From Halobaculum sp. XH14 (GTDB taxonomy: Archaea; Halobacteriota; Halobacteria; Halobacteriales; Haloferacaceae), in assembly GCF_032116555.1 (NCBI RefSeq), contig NZ_CP134949.1, forward strand, positions 2,418,001 through 2,482,000: a stretch of DNA of 64,000 nucleotides, written 5' to 3'. The translations under genes and the position numbers were made by a program. The notes beneath the pieces were generated by a model, which worked only from the letters and a program-made list of their open reading frames with translations, did no database searches and was not told where the DNA came from. Position 1 is the stretch's first letter. Each line of letters begins with the position of its first letter. Shown here in pieces: positions 1 through 8,597 of the stretch.

Positions 1-986
1 CGCATCGTGACCGACGTCTCGCGGCGCTTCTGGGGGGAGAGCCCGCCCATGTCGTCGGGCTCCTCGAGGAACCGCGGGGGGCTCGTCTTCCCGAGCAGGA
101 CCGAGTTCTCGTCGACCTTCGTCTCGGGGTTGACGAGGCCGTCCTCGTCGAGGTGGGTGTACGCGTCCTCGCCGCGGGCGCCGCGGACGTCCTGGGAGGG
201 GATCTCGAAGCGGTCCTCCTGGCCGCCGGGGTAGCGCCGCTCCTCGCCCTCGTAGGTGCGGAAGAAGTGCGAGCGCGACATCGCGCGGTCGACCGACCCC
301 TTGTTCATGACCAGCGCGTCCTCGATGTTGAATCCCTCGTAGGACATGACGGCGACGACGAAGTTCTGCGCGGCGGGGCGCTCGTCGAAGCCGATCTGCT
401 CGGTCGTCTGGGTCTTCACCATCGACAGCTGCGGGTAGTGCATCAGGTGCTGCCGGGTGTCGGGCCGGATGCGGTAGTTGGCCGAGGGGAGCCCGAGCGA
501 CTGCTTCATCATCCCCGCGCCCATGGTGATCCGCGGGCTGGCGTTGTGTTCCGGATACGGGATCATGCCCGCGCCGATGCCGAAGATGAGCTGCGGGTCG
601 ATCTCGAGGTGGGTGGTGTTCTCGGTGATGTCGTCCTCGTCGACGGCGACGAGGATGTTTTCCTCCTCCTCGGCGTCGATGAACTCGACGAGGCCGTGCT
701 CGACGAGGTCCTCGAACTCGATCTCGCCGTCGTTCATCGCCTCGACGTGCTCGTCGTCGAGCATCGGCTCGCCGTTCTCCACGACGATGAGCGGCCGCCG
801 GGCGCGCCCGGCGTCGGCGTTCACGATGACCTCGCCGGTGCGCTCCCGCACCGAGACGTTCACCGTATCGGAGACGTCGCCGCGCCGACGCGCCTCCCGG
901 ATCTGTGCTGCGAGCTGGTTCGGGTCGGGGTGTGTCCCGACCAGGCTCCCGTTGACGTATACTTTCGCTTCTCGTGCCTGAGCCAT
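1..986 (-). CDS. rpoB1: DNA-directed RNA polymerase subunit B' (N-terminal part)
   Basis: This is the first ~328 residues of the C-terminal half of the split archaeal beta-like subunit, which holds much of the catalytic centre with subunit A'. The reading frame opens at ATG 986 ([13 protein letters not shown]) and runs off the left edge of the window. Recognisable RpoB segments include [15 protein letters not shown] and the [15 protein letters not shown] block, which contains the conserved DALV stretch near the active site. It starts two bases after the stop of rpoB2, so the two halves are co-transcribed and probably translationally coupled. The split B''/B' arrangement is the normal state in Halobacteria. 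Identity is very secure; only the 3' end is missing. Confidence 0.97.
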   Translation of the reverse strand, partial: MAQAREAKVYVNGSLVGTHPDPNQLAAQIREARRRGDVSDTVNVSVRERTGEVIVNADAGRARRPLIVVENGEPMLDDEHVEAMNDGEIEFEDLVEHGLVEFIDAEEEENILVAVDEDDITENTTHLEIDPQLIFGIGAGMIPYPEHNASPRITMGAGMMKQSLGLPSANYRIRPDTRQHLMHYPQLSMVKTQTTEQIGFDERPAAQNFVVAVMSYEGFNIEDALVMNKGSVDRAMSRSHFFRTYEGEERRYPGGQEDRFEIPSQDVRGARGEDAYTHLDEDGLVNPETKVDENSVLLGKTSPPRFLEEPDDMGGLSPQKRRETSVTM

Positions 987-988
987 GT

Positions 989-2554
989 TTAGTCGTCCGC
1001 TGATGCGCGGTCCACGCCCTCGATGCCGGGCATCCCTTCGACGCCCATGGACGCGAGTTCACGTTTGAGTGCCTGTTCGTCCTCGATGTTCTGTGAGAGC
1101 TCCATCGCCTGCGCGAAGTTCTTCACGAGCCCGCAGTTGGGCCCCTCCGGGGTTTCGGAGGGACAGATGCGACCCCACTGGGTCGCGTGCAGGTCGCGCG
1201 CCTCGAAGTGCGGCTGGGACCGCGAGAGCGGCGAGCGGAGGCGACGAAGGTGTGAGAGCACGCCCATGTAGTCCGTCCGGTCGACGAGCTGGGAGACGCC
1301 CGAGCGGCCGCCCACCCAGTTCCCGGTGGCGATGGGGTGTTCGAGCCGTTCGGTGAGCACGTCCGAGCGAACCACCGTGTTGACGGTGAGCTGCCGGTTG
1401 CGCATGTTCGCACGTTCGAGCTGGTACTTCACGTCCCGGGCCAGCTTGTTCAGCGCCGTCCGGAACAGGTCGGTCATCAGGTCGCCCGAGACCTTGAGCC
1501 GCTTGTTCGCGTAGTGGTCCTTGTCGTCGGACTCGCGCCGGCCGAGCGCGAGTTCGAAGCAGGCTTCGGCCATCCGGCAGAGGTAGAACGCCTTGTTGCT
1601 GCGGGTCTCCTCGTCCTCGATGCCCTCCTCGTGGAGGTGCGGGAGGAGGTAGCGGTCGATGACGTAGTTCGCCCGCTTGAGCTGGTAGTTCTTCCCCTGG
1701 CCCGAGGCGACGCGCTCGCCGAGGGTCTCGATGGCCTCCTCCTCGGTCTGCACTTCGGCCTCCTCCAGGTTCTCCAGCATGTACTTCACGATCTCGGGGT
1801 CGTCCGAGACGCGGTGGACGATCTCCTCGTCGGATTCGAGCCCGAGCGCACGGACGAGGGTGACGAAGTTCACCGAGCCGGAGACCGACGGGAAGCTCAC
1901 TTCGAGCAGCCCCTCGCGGTTGCGCTCACAGAGGACCAGGGCGCGGTAGCCACGGCGCTGGGAGAACGTCTTGGCGACCTGGATCTCGTCGCCGTACTTC
2001 GTGTCGTACTCGGCGAGGATCTTGTTCGGCGCCAGGTCCTCCGAGGTCATCAGCACCCGCTCGGAGCCGTTGACGATGAAGTAGCCGCCGGGGTCGACGG
2101 GGTCCTCGCCGATCTCGACGAGTTCGTCGTCGGAAAAGCCCGCGATGTTGCACTTCTCGGAGCCGACCATGATCGGCATCCGACCGACCTTCGTCTCGGT
2201 CTGGTCGACGACCGTCTCCGGCTCCTCCTCGCCGCCGCGGATGACCTTCATCTCCATGAACACCGGGGCGGAGTAGGTGATGTTGCGGAGGCGGGCCTCC
2301 TGCGGGTAGAGCAGTTCCTCGGAGCCGTCGGCCTCGCGGACGCGCGGGGTCGTGATGCGCACGTCGCCGAGTTCGACGTAGACGGGCTCCTGTCCCTCCT
2401 TGTCGCCGATGTCGGTCTCGATGGTCTCCTTCTCGTCGACGACGCGCTGCATGCCCCGCGAGAGGAAGTTGTTGAACGACCGGAAGTGGTGTGCCGCGAG
2501 CCGTTCCTGGGAGAAGTACTCCCGGGACACCTCGCGTCGCGCCTCCCGGTTCAT
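989..2554 (-). CDS. rpoB2: DNA-directed RNA polymerase subunit B''
   Basis: This 521-residue protein is the N-terminal half of the split beta-like subunit (lobe, protrusion and start of the fork). Conserved RpoB stretches are visible: [13 protein letters not shown] near residue 160, [13 protein letters not shown] near 415, and the [25 protein letters not shown] region near 460, hallmark of the fork. The ATG at 2554 overlaps the last bases of rpoH (ATGA-type overlap) and the stop lies two bases before rpoB1. The three genes therefore form one minus-strand operon transcribed from the 2800-2880 region toward base 1. Length and content are normal for haloarchaea. Confidence 0.97.
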   Translation of the reverse strand: MNREARREVSREYFSQERLAAHHFRSFNNFLSRGMQRVVDEKETIETDIGDKEGQEPVYVELGDVRITTPRVREADGSEELLYPQEARLRNITYSAPVFMEMKVIRGGEEEPETVVDQTETKVGRMPIMVGSEKCNIAGFSDDELVEIGEDPVDPGGYFIVNGSERVLMTSEDLAPNKILAEYDTKYGDEIQVAKTFSQRRGYRALVLCERNREGLLEVSFPSVSGSVNFVTLVRALGLESDEEIVHRVSDDPEIVKYMLENLEEAEVQTEEEAIETLGERVASGQGKNYQLKRANYVIDRYLLPHLHEEGIEDEETRSNKAFYLCRMAEACFELALGRRESDDKDHYANKRLKVSGDLMTDLFRTALNKLARDVKYQLERANMRNRQLTVNTVVRSDVLTERLEHPIATGNWVGGRSGVSQLVDRTDYMGVLSHLRRLRSPLSRSQPHFEARDLHATQWGRICPSETPEGPNCGLVKNFAQAMELSQNIEDEQALKRELASMGVEGMPGIEGVDRASADD

Positions 2555-2781
2555 TCTACCACCAGTCGGTAGACGACCGCCTGATCGGTGGTGCGGGAGT
2601 CGCGCTCGATGCGGATGACGTCGCCGACCTCCGCCTCGTCGGGGAGCGCGGGGTCCGTCCGCGTGATCTTCGGCAGGTCTGTTTTCTTCACGTTGTACTC
2701 CTCGAGGACCTCCTCGACGCGCTCGGGATCGTCGAGGACGCTGTGGTCCGGAACCAGTTCGTGTTCGCTTACGTTTACCAT
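2551..2781 (-). CDS. rpoH: DNA-directed RNA polymerase subunit H (Rpo5)
   Basis: This 76-residue protein is the archaeal counterpart of the C-terminal domain of eukaryotic Rpb5, part of the jaw that grips downstream DNA. The family signature [25 protein letters not shown] and a C-terminal VVYRLVVE are all present and the length is typical. It is first in the rpoH-rpoB2-rpoB1 operon, overlapping rpoB2 by four bases. The 100 bases upstream are more A/T-rich than the genes and should hold the operon promoter, but I cannot single out one TATA box with confidence. Confidence 0.96.
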   Translation of the reverse strand: MVNVSEHELVPDHSVLDDPERVEEVLEEYNVKKTDLPKITRTDPALPDEAEVGDVIRIERDSRTTDQAVVYRLVVE

Positions 2782-3003
2782 GAGTGGGTGGTGGTGGCGT
2801 TCGGCGTCGGCCTGTCCGGCTGGGGAGAAGTTGTCACGAGATACTACGGCGCACTATACGACTCAGACATTTAACGCTTGTCAAGTCGTCCGGGACGCGA
2901 CGCTAGTCGACCCGCAGGGTAGTACGGGCGAACAATCGGCGACGTGCCTCTTCAACCTTGCGCCGAGTGGTATCGGGGGACACGCCGGCGGTGGATAACA
3001 AGC

Positions 3004-3011
3004 CTTAATTA
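3004..3011 (+). promoter_or_regulatory. Probable box A (TATA) of tRNA-Asp
   Basis: CTTAATTA lies 30 bases before the first base of the tRNA, the expected distance for an archaeal box A. The surrounding 40 bases are A/T-rich compared with the flanks. This rests on position and composition only. Confidence 0.5.
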
Positions 3012-3040
3012 CGTACCTCGGATACGAGTGAGTGCAGTAA

Positions 3041-3113
3041 GCCCGGATGGTGTAGTGGCCCATCATACGACCCTGTCACGGTCGTGACGCGGGTTCAAAT
3101 CCCGCTCCGGGCG
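3041..3113 (+). tRNA. tRNA-Asp (anticodon GTC)
   Basis: A full cloverleaf can be folded by eye. The seven-pair acceptor stem is GCCCGGA (3041-3047) with TCCGGGC (3106-3112) plus discriminator G at 3113. The anticodon stem CGACC/GGTCG encloses loop CTGTCAC with anticodon GTC at 3075-3077, and the T arm contains GGGTTCAAATCCC. The 3' CCA is not encoded, as usual in haloarchaea. No intron is visible. No integrase or duplicated 3' end was found nearby, so I see no sign that it is an integration site in this window. Confidence 0.97.
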
Positions 3114-3352
3114 CTTTCTGACGTCGTCGAACGGCGAGCGATCGGTGTTCGACGAGCGAGTCCGGGACACCAGGACGGGGCCGACCGACCTGTGAGTCCC
3201 GCCACGGACGAATAGAGAGTCGCACCTGAGCCGATACCCGCATCGCGCTCGAACCCCTGGGGGTGAACAGACGAACGTTCATCGGTCGGCGGGGACGGTC
3301 CACCGGGCGATCGAACGGTGTCACTCCGAACTCCACGGCCAAGGTCGGCCCC

Positions 3353-4042
3353 TCAGCCGTCTCGGCCCTGATCAACGTTCGTGGGTGCGAGGCGCCCCCT
3401 CGTCGGCCGGTACTCGAACCCGAGCCGGTCCGGGTCCGATCGGGTCACCCACAGCACGCCGTCCACGGTCTCGGCGACCGCTTCCATCGTCACCTCGTCG
3501 TGGGCCGTGTAGTCCACGCCGAGCAGACAGAGCCCGTCGGCCGATCGGAGCCCCGTGATTCGCTCCAGCACCGTACACACGTGGTCGGTCGCCGCGGCGT
3601 CGAGAATCGGCGTGAGCGATCGCACGACCAGGTGTCGTGTGCCGTCCGGCGAACCGACGGTCCGGGACAGGTCCGAGAGCGCGACGACCAGGCGTTCGAG
3701 GTCGCCCGGGGACGGCGTGGAGAGGACGGGCTGATCGCCGTACGGGGCGGAGACTGACTCGCGCCCGCCGCTCGTGTCCACGAGCCCGAGCGACGGCCGA
3801 CCCGTCCCGGACGGGAGCCGCTCGTACGTCTCGATGGCGTGGCCGGCGGCGTCGGCGGTCGTGACCACGAGCGCGCCGTCGCCGGCCCGCCCGTATCGAT
3901 GGAGGGCGCGGAGGCAGACGGCGGCCAACGACGGCTCCCGGGTCCCCGCGACCAGCACGGTCGACCCGGTCGTGAGGCCGTCGGGGAACTCGACCGCCAG
4001 CGTGCCGTCAGGGTCGCCGGCCGGGGAGGGGGTCCCGTCCAT
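3353..4042 (-). CDS. DUF7504-like haloarchaeal protein
   Basis: This is a 229-residue protein from ATG 4042 (MDGTPSPAGDPDGT). Its layout (VLVAGTREPSLAAVCLRALH, then DGALVVTTADAA, later TRHLVVRSLTPIL and GLCLLGVDYTAHD) resembles the RecA/KaiC-like fold of the haloarchaeal DUF7504 family. I see no proper Walker A motif. The open frame extends upstream to 4360, but that part is arginine/proline-rich and looks like read-through of the overlapping gene, so I place the start at 4042. Its start lies two bases after the stop of the small CPRCG gene at 4045-4257, which points to co-expression. Family assignment is from memory of the sequence style; the biochemical role is unknown. Confidence 0.7.
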   Translation of the reverse strand: MDGTPSPAGDPDGTLAVEFPDGLTTGSTVLVAGTREPSLAAVCLRALHRYGRAGDGALVVTTADAAGHAIETYERLPSGTGRPSLGLVDTSGGRESVSAPYGDQPVLSTPSPGDLERLVVALSDLSRTVGSPDGTRHLVVRSLTPILDAAATDHVCTVLERITGLRSADGLCLLGVDYTAHDEVTMEAVAETVDGVLWVTRSDPDRLGFEYRPTRGRLAPTNVDQGRDG

Positions 4043-4044
4043 CG

Positions 4045-4257
4045 CTACTCGCCCCGCCGGCGTGATGGGGACCAGTTCGACCGGCGGCCGAGCCGCGACA
4101 GCGCCCGTTCCGGGGAGGTCCAGGCTCCACATCGAGGGCACTCGGCGAGCGCGATCTCCCCGTTCAGGTCGGTCGAACCGGGTCGACCCCGCGCGTAAAC
4201 CGTGTGGTCGACGAGGTCCGCTCCACGCGCCGAACGGGGGACGTTCATTTCGTTCAT
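4045..4257 (-). CDS. Small CPxCG protein upstream of the DUF7504-like gene
   Basis: This is a 70-residue basic protein (MNEMNVPRS...) with one zinc-knuckle-like pair, ECPRCGAW near residue 35. A second pair is absent, so if it binds metal it would need a partner or a dimer. A second possible start (MNVPRS, 4248) lies three codons in. The stop is two bases from the ATG of the DUF7504-like gene in the same direction, which is the main argument that it is real. I do not recognise a family; many haloarchaeal CPxCG mini-proteins are uncharacterised. Confidence 0.55.
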   Translation of the reverse strand: MNEMNVPRSARGADLVDHTVYARGRPGSTDLNGEIALAECPRCGAWTSPERALSRLGRRSNWSPSRRRGE

Positions 4258-4895
4258 GGATAGAGAGGGTGCGGCCGGCCCGTCGGGGACACCCACGGCT
4301 CCCCCCGACGGCGGCATCCGGCACGGCGCATCTCGGAGCAGTGCCATCGAACGACGCCACCGTGGCGGCGGCGAACCGATGGGCGAACGAAGAATGGACG
4401 GGTCGACGTCCGTGACGAATTTTCGGGCGGTATCAGGTAAATAGGTTACGCTGGGGCGTCGGGGCCGGCCGTTCCGATCGGCGGCCCCGTCCGCGTCGTC
4501 GAACCCCGACGACTAATCGACTCTCGACTCACCGGTCCCGTGTCCGAACGTCGGTCTGCCACGGGAGCGTCCGATGCCGACGACGGGCGCCCGATGAGGC
4601 CATCCGGCTGAGGGCGTGTATCGCGAGCCTTCGGCAGTGACCGCCGTTGCCATAGCTTCCGTGGGCCCCACGCTGGCATACATGGGAACGAGTACTCCGG
4701 CAGCCCGTTCCGGGGGCGTCTCCCGGACGGGCCTGCTTCTGTTCGTGCTTCGAGCCACCCGTCGTGCGGTCGATACGCCTGGCGGTAGAACCGGAGCAGC
4801 GGCCCCGCCGCGGTTCGGAGAGGAGGGCGGGTCCCTCAGCGGGACCGACCGGGAGAAGGGGAACTTCCATACCTGCAGCGTCCCACGTGGTCGAT
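4258..4895. other. Intergenic region without a convincing gene
   Basis: These 638 bases lie between a minus-strand gene pair and the plus-strand CBS gene. Open frames exist on both strands but are arginine/serine-rich read-through with no recognisable motif. The stretch 4430-4450 (around GGTAAATAGG) is locally A/T-rich and could hold a minus-strand promoter, though it is 180 bases from the first start. Confidence 0.4.
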
Positions 4896-5270
4896 ATGAC
4901 CGCCGAACCCAGGCCGACCGTCGCCGACGTCATGTCGACGCCGCTGGAGACGATCTCGAAGGACGCGACGGTAGAGGAAGCCGCGCGGCGGATGCAGGAG
5001 GAGGGGATCAGCGCGCTGGTCGTGCTCACCTCGCCACGATCGATCGTCAGCAGCACGGACGTGCTCGGGGCCGTCGCCGACGGCCGCGACACCTCCGTCC
5101 TCACCGTGGCCGACGTGATGACGACCGACGTCGAGACCGCTTCCCCGGAACTCTACATGGAGGAGGCCGCCGCGATGATGGCGACGTACGGCATCAAACA
5201 CCTCCCGGTCGTCGACGACGACTACGTCGGGATGATCTCCTCGACGGACGTCACCGCCCACCTCTCGTAG
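4896..5270 (+). CDS. Two-CBS-domain protein
   Basis: This 124-residue protein is almost entirely a pair of CBS motifs. The first has VADVMSTPLETISKDATVEEAARRM with EEGISALVV and IVSSTDVLGAV. The second has VADVMTTDVETASPELYMEEAAAMM with YGIKHLPVVDDD and GMISSTDVTAHLS. Such Bateman modules bind adenine nucleotides and report energy or redox state to partners. Stand-alone copies are common in haloarchaea, and their targets are rarely known. The ATG at 4896 (MTAEPRPT) is preferred over the open upstream frame because homology begins directly after it. It stands alone, so no operon partner suggests its target. Confidence 0.9.
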   Translation: MTAEPRPTVADVMSTPLETISKDATVEEAARRMQEEGISALVVLTSPRSIVSSTDVLGAVADGRDTSVLTVADVMTTDVETASPELYMEEAAAMMATYGIKHLPVVDDDYVGMISSTDVTAHLS

Positions 5271-5450
5271 GCGACGTTCGCCGGGAGTCGATCGCCATCG
5301 CTCCGGAGTCGTTCCCGTGAACGGCCCACTCGACGCCCCAAACTGGGTCCTCACTACGAGACCGGACGGGAAACCGTGTCGCGTGAGGGTCGGCTGATTC
5401 GATCCGATCGGCGCCCGATCACGGCGTGAAACCGGGCGAGCGAACGGCGA

Positions 5451-7355
5451 TCAGCCCACGCGGATCCAGAGCAGGTTCCAGTACTGCAGGAGCCAGTACA
5501 GGGCGGCGGACGCGACGACGACCGCCGAGTAGTGCAGGCGAGCGGGAAGCGACCACTCGGCTCGGAGCCACGCCCGCCCCGCGAGGCCGACCGCGGCGGT
5601 GGTCGCGAGGACGCCCGCCGTCGGCACGACGAACACGGCCTCGAACCACCCCGGTGGACGATTGAACAGGGTCGGCCCGTCCGTCGCCGCCACCGCGACG
5701 CTCGTCGCGACGAGGACGGCGACGAACAGTGCGGTGCCGGCGACGCCCGCACCGGCGACCCACCGCGCACGGGTGAGCGGCGGCGGCGGCGAGTCGCCCC
5801 CGCGATACCGACGCCAGCCGCGGGCGGCCGGCCAGCCGACGAGGCCGGTGAGGACGGTCACCGCGGCGAGGGCCGCGAGCCGTCCCTGAGTCGACAACTG
5901 CTCGTGATAGCCGATCGGCTCGTAGGCGCTCAGTCCGTCCAGCAGGTGTGTCACGTCGCCGCCGTCCTCGCGGAACAGCAGCGTCGCATCCGCCTCGACG
6001 TGCCTGAAGACGAGCGGGTCGATCTCCACCCACTCCTCCCGTCCGTCCCCCTGCTCGGTTATCAGCCGGCCGTCGTCGGCGACTCGAACGTCGATCGGCC
6101 GCCCGGTGAAGAGACCGAAGACGGGCTTCTCGGCGGTCGCGTTGTCGGTCGTGTTGACGGAGCGATACCGGCCGCCGAGTTCGTCGGCGCGCTCGGGCGG
6201 TCCCGACGGCGTGAGCCGTTCGCCGGTCGATTGAGTCGGCGCGAACCGCTCGAACAGCGCGTCCACCACGACCTGCTTCGCCCCGGACGCTTCCTCGCCG
6301 TGGGCGACGACGAACAGGCCGACTCCGTCGTCGGGAAGCAGCGCGAATTCGGATGAGAACTGTGGGACTGCGCCGCCGTGTCTGACCAGTCGCGTCTCCC
6401 CGCGGGACTGCTCGAACAGGCCGAACGCCATCCCGTCGACCGCCTCGTGGGGCGTGTACCACCGCCGGTGCATCTCCTCGACCGCGTCGGCCGAGAGGAC
6501 CCGTTCACCGTCGACGACGCCGGCGTTCAGGTGCGCCCGGAGCAGCCGCGCCATGTCCGCGCCGGTCGTGTGAAACCCGGACGCGGGAGCGACGTCGGAG
6601 TAGAAGCTCACGACGTCTTCGACGGCCGTTCCCTCGGCCGGGACGAGGCCGGGCGGCGCGGGGTCGAACGTGCTGTTCGTCATCCCCAGCGGGTCACGGA
6701 CGTTCTCGGTGACGTAGGTTCCGAACGTCTCGCCGGTGACGTCCGCGATCAACTGGCCCGTCAGCGCCGCGGCGTAGTTCGTGTACTGGGGGAGTTCGCC
6801 GGGCGGCCGGACGCGTGTCGGGACGTCGGTCGAAACCGACTCCGCGAGCGGACGCACGTACTCGGGGTCCCGAACCGAATCACCCCAGCCACGGACCTCG
6901 AAGCCCGGCGTGTGCGTGGCGAGATGTTCGAGCGTGATGGGGTCGTCGTACCGCCGCGGGAGGTCGACGGCCTCGAGGGAGTCGTTCACCGGTTCGTCCG
7001 GGTCGATCCGATCGCGGTCGACCAGCTGCATCGCCGCCGACCACGTGACCACCTTCGACACCGAGCCGGCGCGAAAGAGCGTCTCGTCGGCCCGGACCGG
7101 CACGTCCTCGCTCCGAAACGCGTGGCCGTACCCCTTCGTGAGGACGTCGTCGCCGTCGACGACCGCGACCGTCAATCCGCCGGCGTCGTGGTCGGTCAAC
7201 GCCCGGTTCGCGGTCTCGTCGAGCAGTGCTTCGAGGCCGTCCTGCCGGGTCGTCGCGGATTCGCCGCGTGCGAGCCCGCTGGCGGCGACGGCCGTTCCGA
7301 CACCGGCTGCGGCGGTTCGGGACAACACCTGACGTCGTGAGAGGGCGGTTTGCAT
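5451..7355 (-). CDS. Tat-exported beta-lactamase-fold serine hydrolase with membrane tail
   Basis: This 634-residue protein begins at ATG 7355 with a twin-arginine signal (LSRRQVLSR then an alanine/glycine-rich core), so the catalytic part should be outside the cell. Class C beta-lactamase/penicillin-binding-protein motifs are present: S98-V-S-K101 (nucleophile and base), Y191-T-N193, and H326-G-G in place of the KTG box. Residues ~500-634 hold four predicted transmembrane helices ending WLLQYWNLLWIRVG, which would anchor the enzyme. Family members include D-aminopeptidases, esterases and class C beta-lactamases; motifs alone do not tell which. Archaea have no murein to crosslink, so peptidase or esterase activity is more likely than transpeptidation. 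The frame is open to 7784, but the Tat signal fixes the start. Confidence 0.85.
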   Translation of the reverse strand: MQTALSRRQVLSRTAAAGVGTAVAASGLARGESATTRQDGLEALLDETANRALTDHDAGGLTVAVVDGDDVLTKGYGHAFRSEDVPVRADETLFRAGSVSKVVTWSAAMQLVDRDRIDPDEPVNDSLEAVDLPRRYDDPITLEHLATHTPGFEVRGWGDSVRDPEYVRPLAESVSTDVPTRVRPPGELPQYTNYAAALTGQLIADVTGETFGTYVTENVRDPLGMTNSTFDPAPPGLVPAEGTAVEDVVSFYSDVAPASGFHTTGADMARLLRAHLNAGVVDGERVLSADAVEEMHRRWYTPHEAVDGMAFGLFEQSRGETRLVRHGGAVPQFSSEFALLPDDGVGLFVVAHGEEASGAKQVVVDALFERFAPTQSTGERLTPSGPPERADELGGRYRSVNTTDNATAEKPVFGLFTGRPIDVRVADDGRLITEQGDGREEWVEIDPLVFRHVEADATLLFREDGGDVTHLLDGLSAYEPIGYHEQLSTQGRLAALAAVTVLTGLVGWPAARGWRRYRGGDSPPPPLTRARWVAGAGVAGTALFVAVLVATSVAVAATDGPTLFNRPPGWFEAVFVVPTAGVLATTAAVGLAGRAWLRAEWSLPARLHYSAVVVASAALYWLLQYWNLLWIRVG

Positions 7356-7960
7356 CGGGTAGGGGGCTGTGAGTCCGTCGGTTCGCGCCTCGGGGGGCGG
7401 CCGCCGTTCGCCGCGTCCGGTGACGACGCGAGCGCTCGCGTCGACCCGGTGGAGCCGAACTGGAGGGGGGAGACTCCGTCGTGGCTCTCGTGTCTCGACA
7501 GTGTCGTGAACCGGTGATAAAATCCACAGATCGTCCTGGAAGGAATAGGTATAAATCGGGGCGGTGGACCCACGCGGAGCCAACGCCGGTTGTCGGCCCG
7601 CCCGCTCCGGCCAGCGGCCGGAGCGCGACGGTGGCGGCTCGACCCGAGCGGAGCTGCGGTGGTTCGTCGGCTCACGCCGGTGGTGGACGCGGTTTCGTGA
7701 GCGCTTCCCGGCGCGTATCGTCCACGACCGTGACCGATCGTGATCGAACTCGCTACCGATCGGTACGGGAGATGTGCACATCATGTTCCGGTTGCTGTGT
7801 GAGGATACGAGTGAATATGCCTCTTAACTGTCCTGGGGACGTTCGAGATGACGTCGGAACAGAGTATGCGTCCGCTCGCACACGCAGTGGACGTCGTTCT
7901 GACGGCGATAGCCGTCCATTCCCGTGGGTCTCCCCACGTGGGTTCGCATACACAGTTCAG
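7356..7960. other. Divergent intergenic region
   Basis: These 605 bases separate the minus-strand hydrolase from the plus-strand HTH gene. I see no gene. A/T-rich patches at 7545-7557 (AGGTATAAAT, readable as a TATA box on either strand) and near 7945-7955 could be promoters for the two divergent genes. Confidence 0.35.
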
Positions 7961-8329
7961 ATGGCCACTGAGCCGTACAACCGAATCCACATGGACCGCC
8001 AGCAATCGACCCACCCCGACAGGATGAGTCAGCTTCTGAGTACCCTTGCGACAGAGGAGAGCCGCGCTACGCTCGACTACTTCCAATCCACATCGGACGA
8101 TATGGCTTCGGTTGCGGAGCTCGCAGATGAACTGAACGAGTATGGAACGAAAGACACGGAACGGATCGCCATCCAGTTGCACCACAGTACCCTCCCCAAA
8201 CTGGCGGACGTGGGCGCCGTCGAGTACGACCCGAGAAGCAGAACGGTGCGGTACCGGGGTCACGACGAACTGGAACTGCTGTTGGGCGGTATACAGACTG
8301 CTGAACGACGGATGGACTGTCCGTGCTGA
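7961..8329 (+). CDS. Winged-helix DUF7344-type regulator
   Basis: This 122-residue protein fits the haloarchaeal DUF7344 pattern. A short basic lead is followed by RMSQLLSTLATEESRATLDYF (helix 1), MASVAELADELNE (recognition region), IAIQLHHSTLPKLADVGAVEYD and a beta wing RTVRYRGHDELELLL. It ends with MDCPC. The HHxxLPKL..GxVxYD element is the usual C-terminal half of these winged-helix proteins, which act as DNA-binding regulators. The ATG at 7961 is chosen because homology starts soon after it; the upstream open frame has no sense content. The cysteine pair at the C-terminus is unusual and could bind metal. No target is evident from the neighbours. Confidence 0.82.
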   Translation: MATEPYNRIHMDRQQSTHPDRMSQLLSTLATEESRATLDYFQSTSDDMASVAELADELNEYGTKDTERIAIQLHHSTLPKLADVGAVEYDPRSRTVRYRGHDELELLLGGIQTAERRMDCPC

Positions 8330-8597
8330 CTGAAACTGTGTTCGCCATGTAAGCAGGCCCACGGACCAGCCGATTCACCGCATCGTGACCGGGATGAAGC
8401 CGGGTCAACGTTCCCAGCGGCGGTCACCGTGGTCGCGCCACCGGCTGTTCTCACGAACTCGCGTCGGTTCATCCGTGTGAGGATGGTGGGCTGTGAGGGA
8501 ACGCCGGGTGACCCAGTCCGGCTCGATCAGAACGGCCGGCCCGGGCCGTACACCCCCGATGCCGTGAACGCTCGGCAGATGCCGGGCGAAGCGAGTT

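Noticed and set aside
153-992. Long plus-strand open frame opposite rpoB1.
   Set aside because: High G+C creates long antisense frames; its protein is leucine/valine/arginine-rich without motifs, while the minus strand is unmistakable RpoB.
1337-2572. A 411-codon plus-strand open frame opposite rpoB2.
   Set aside because: It is the exact antisense shadow of the conserved B'' subunit gene and has no domain of its own.
3041-3113. tRNA-Asp as an attachment site for an integrated element.
   Set aside because: No integrase, no repeated tRNA 3' end and no change in gene content directly beside it were found in this window.
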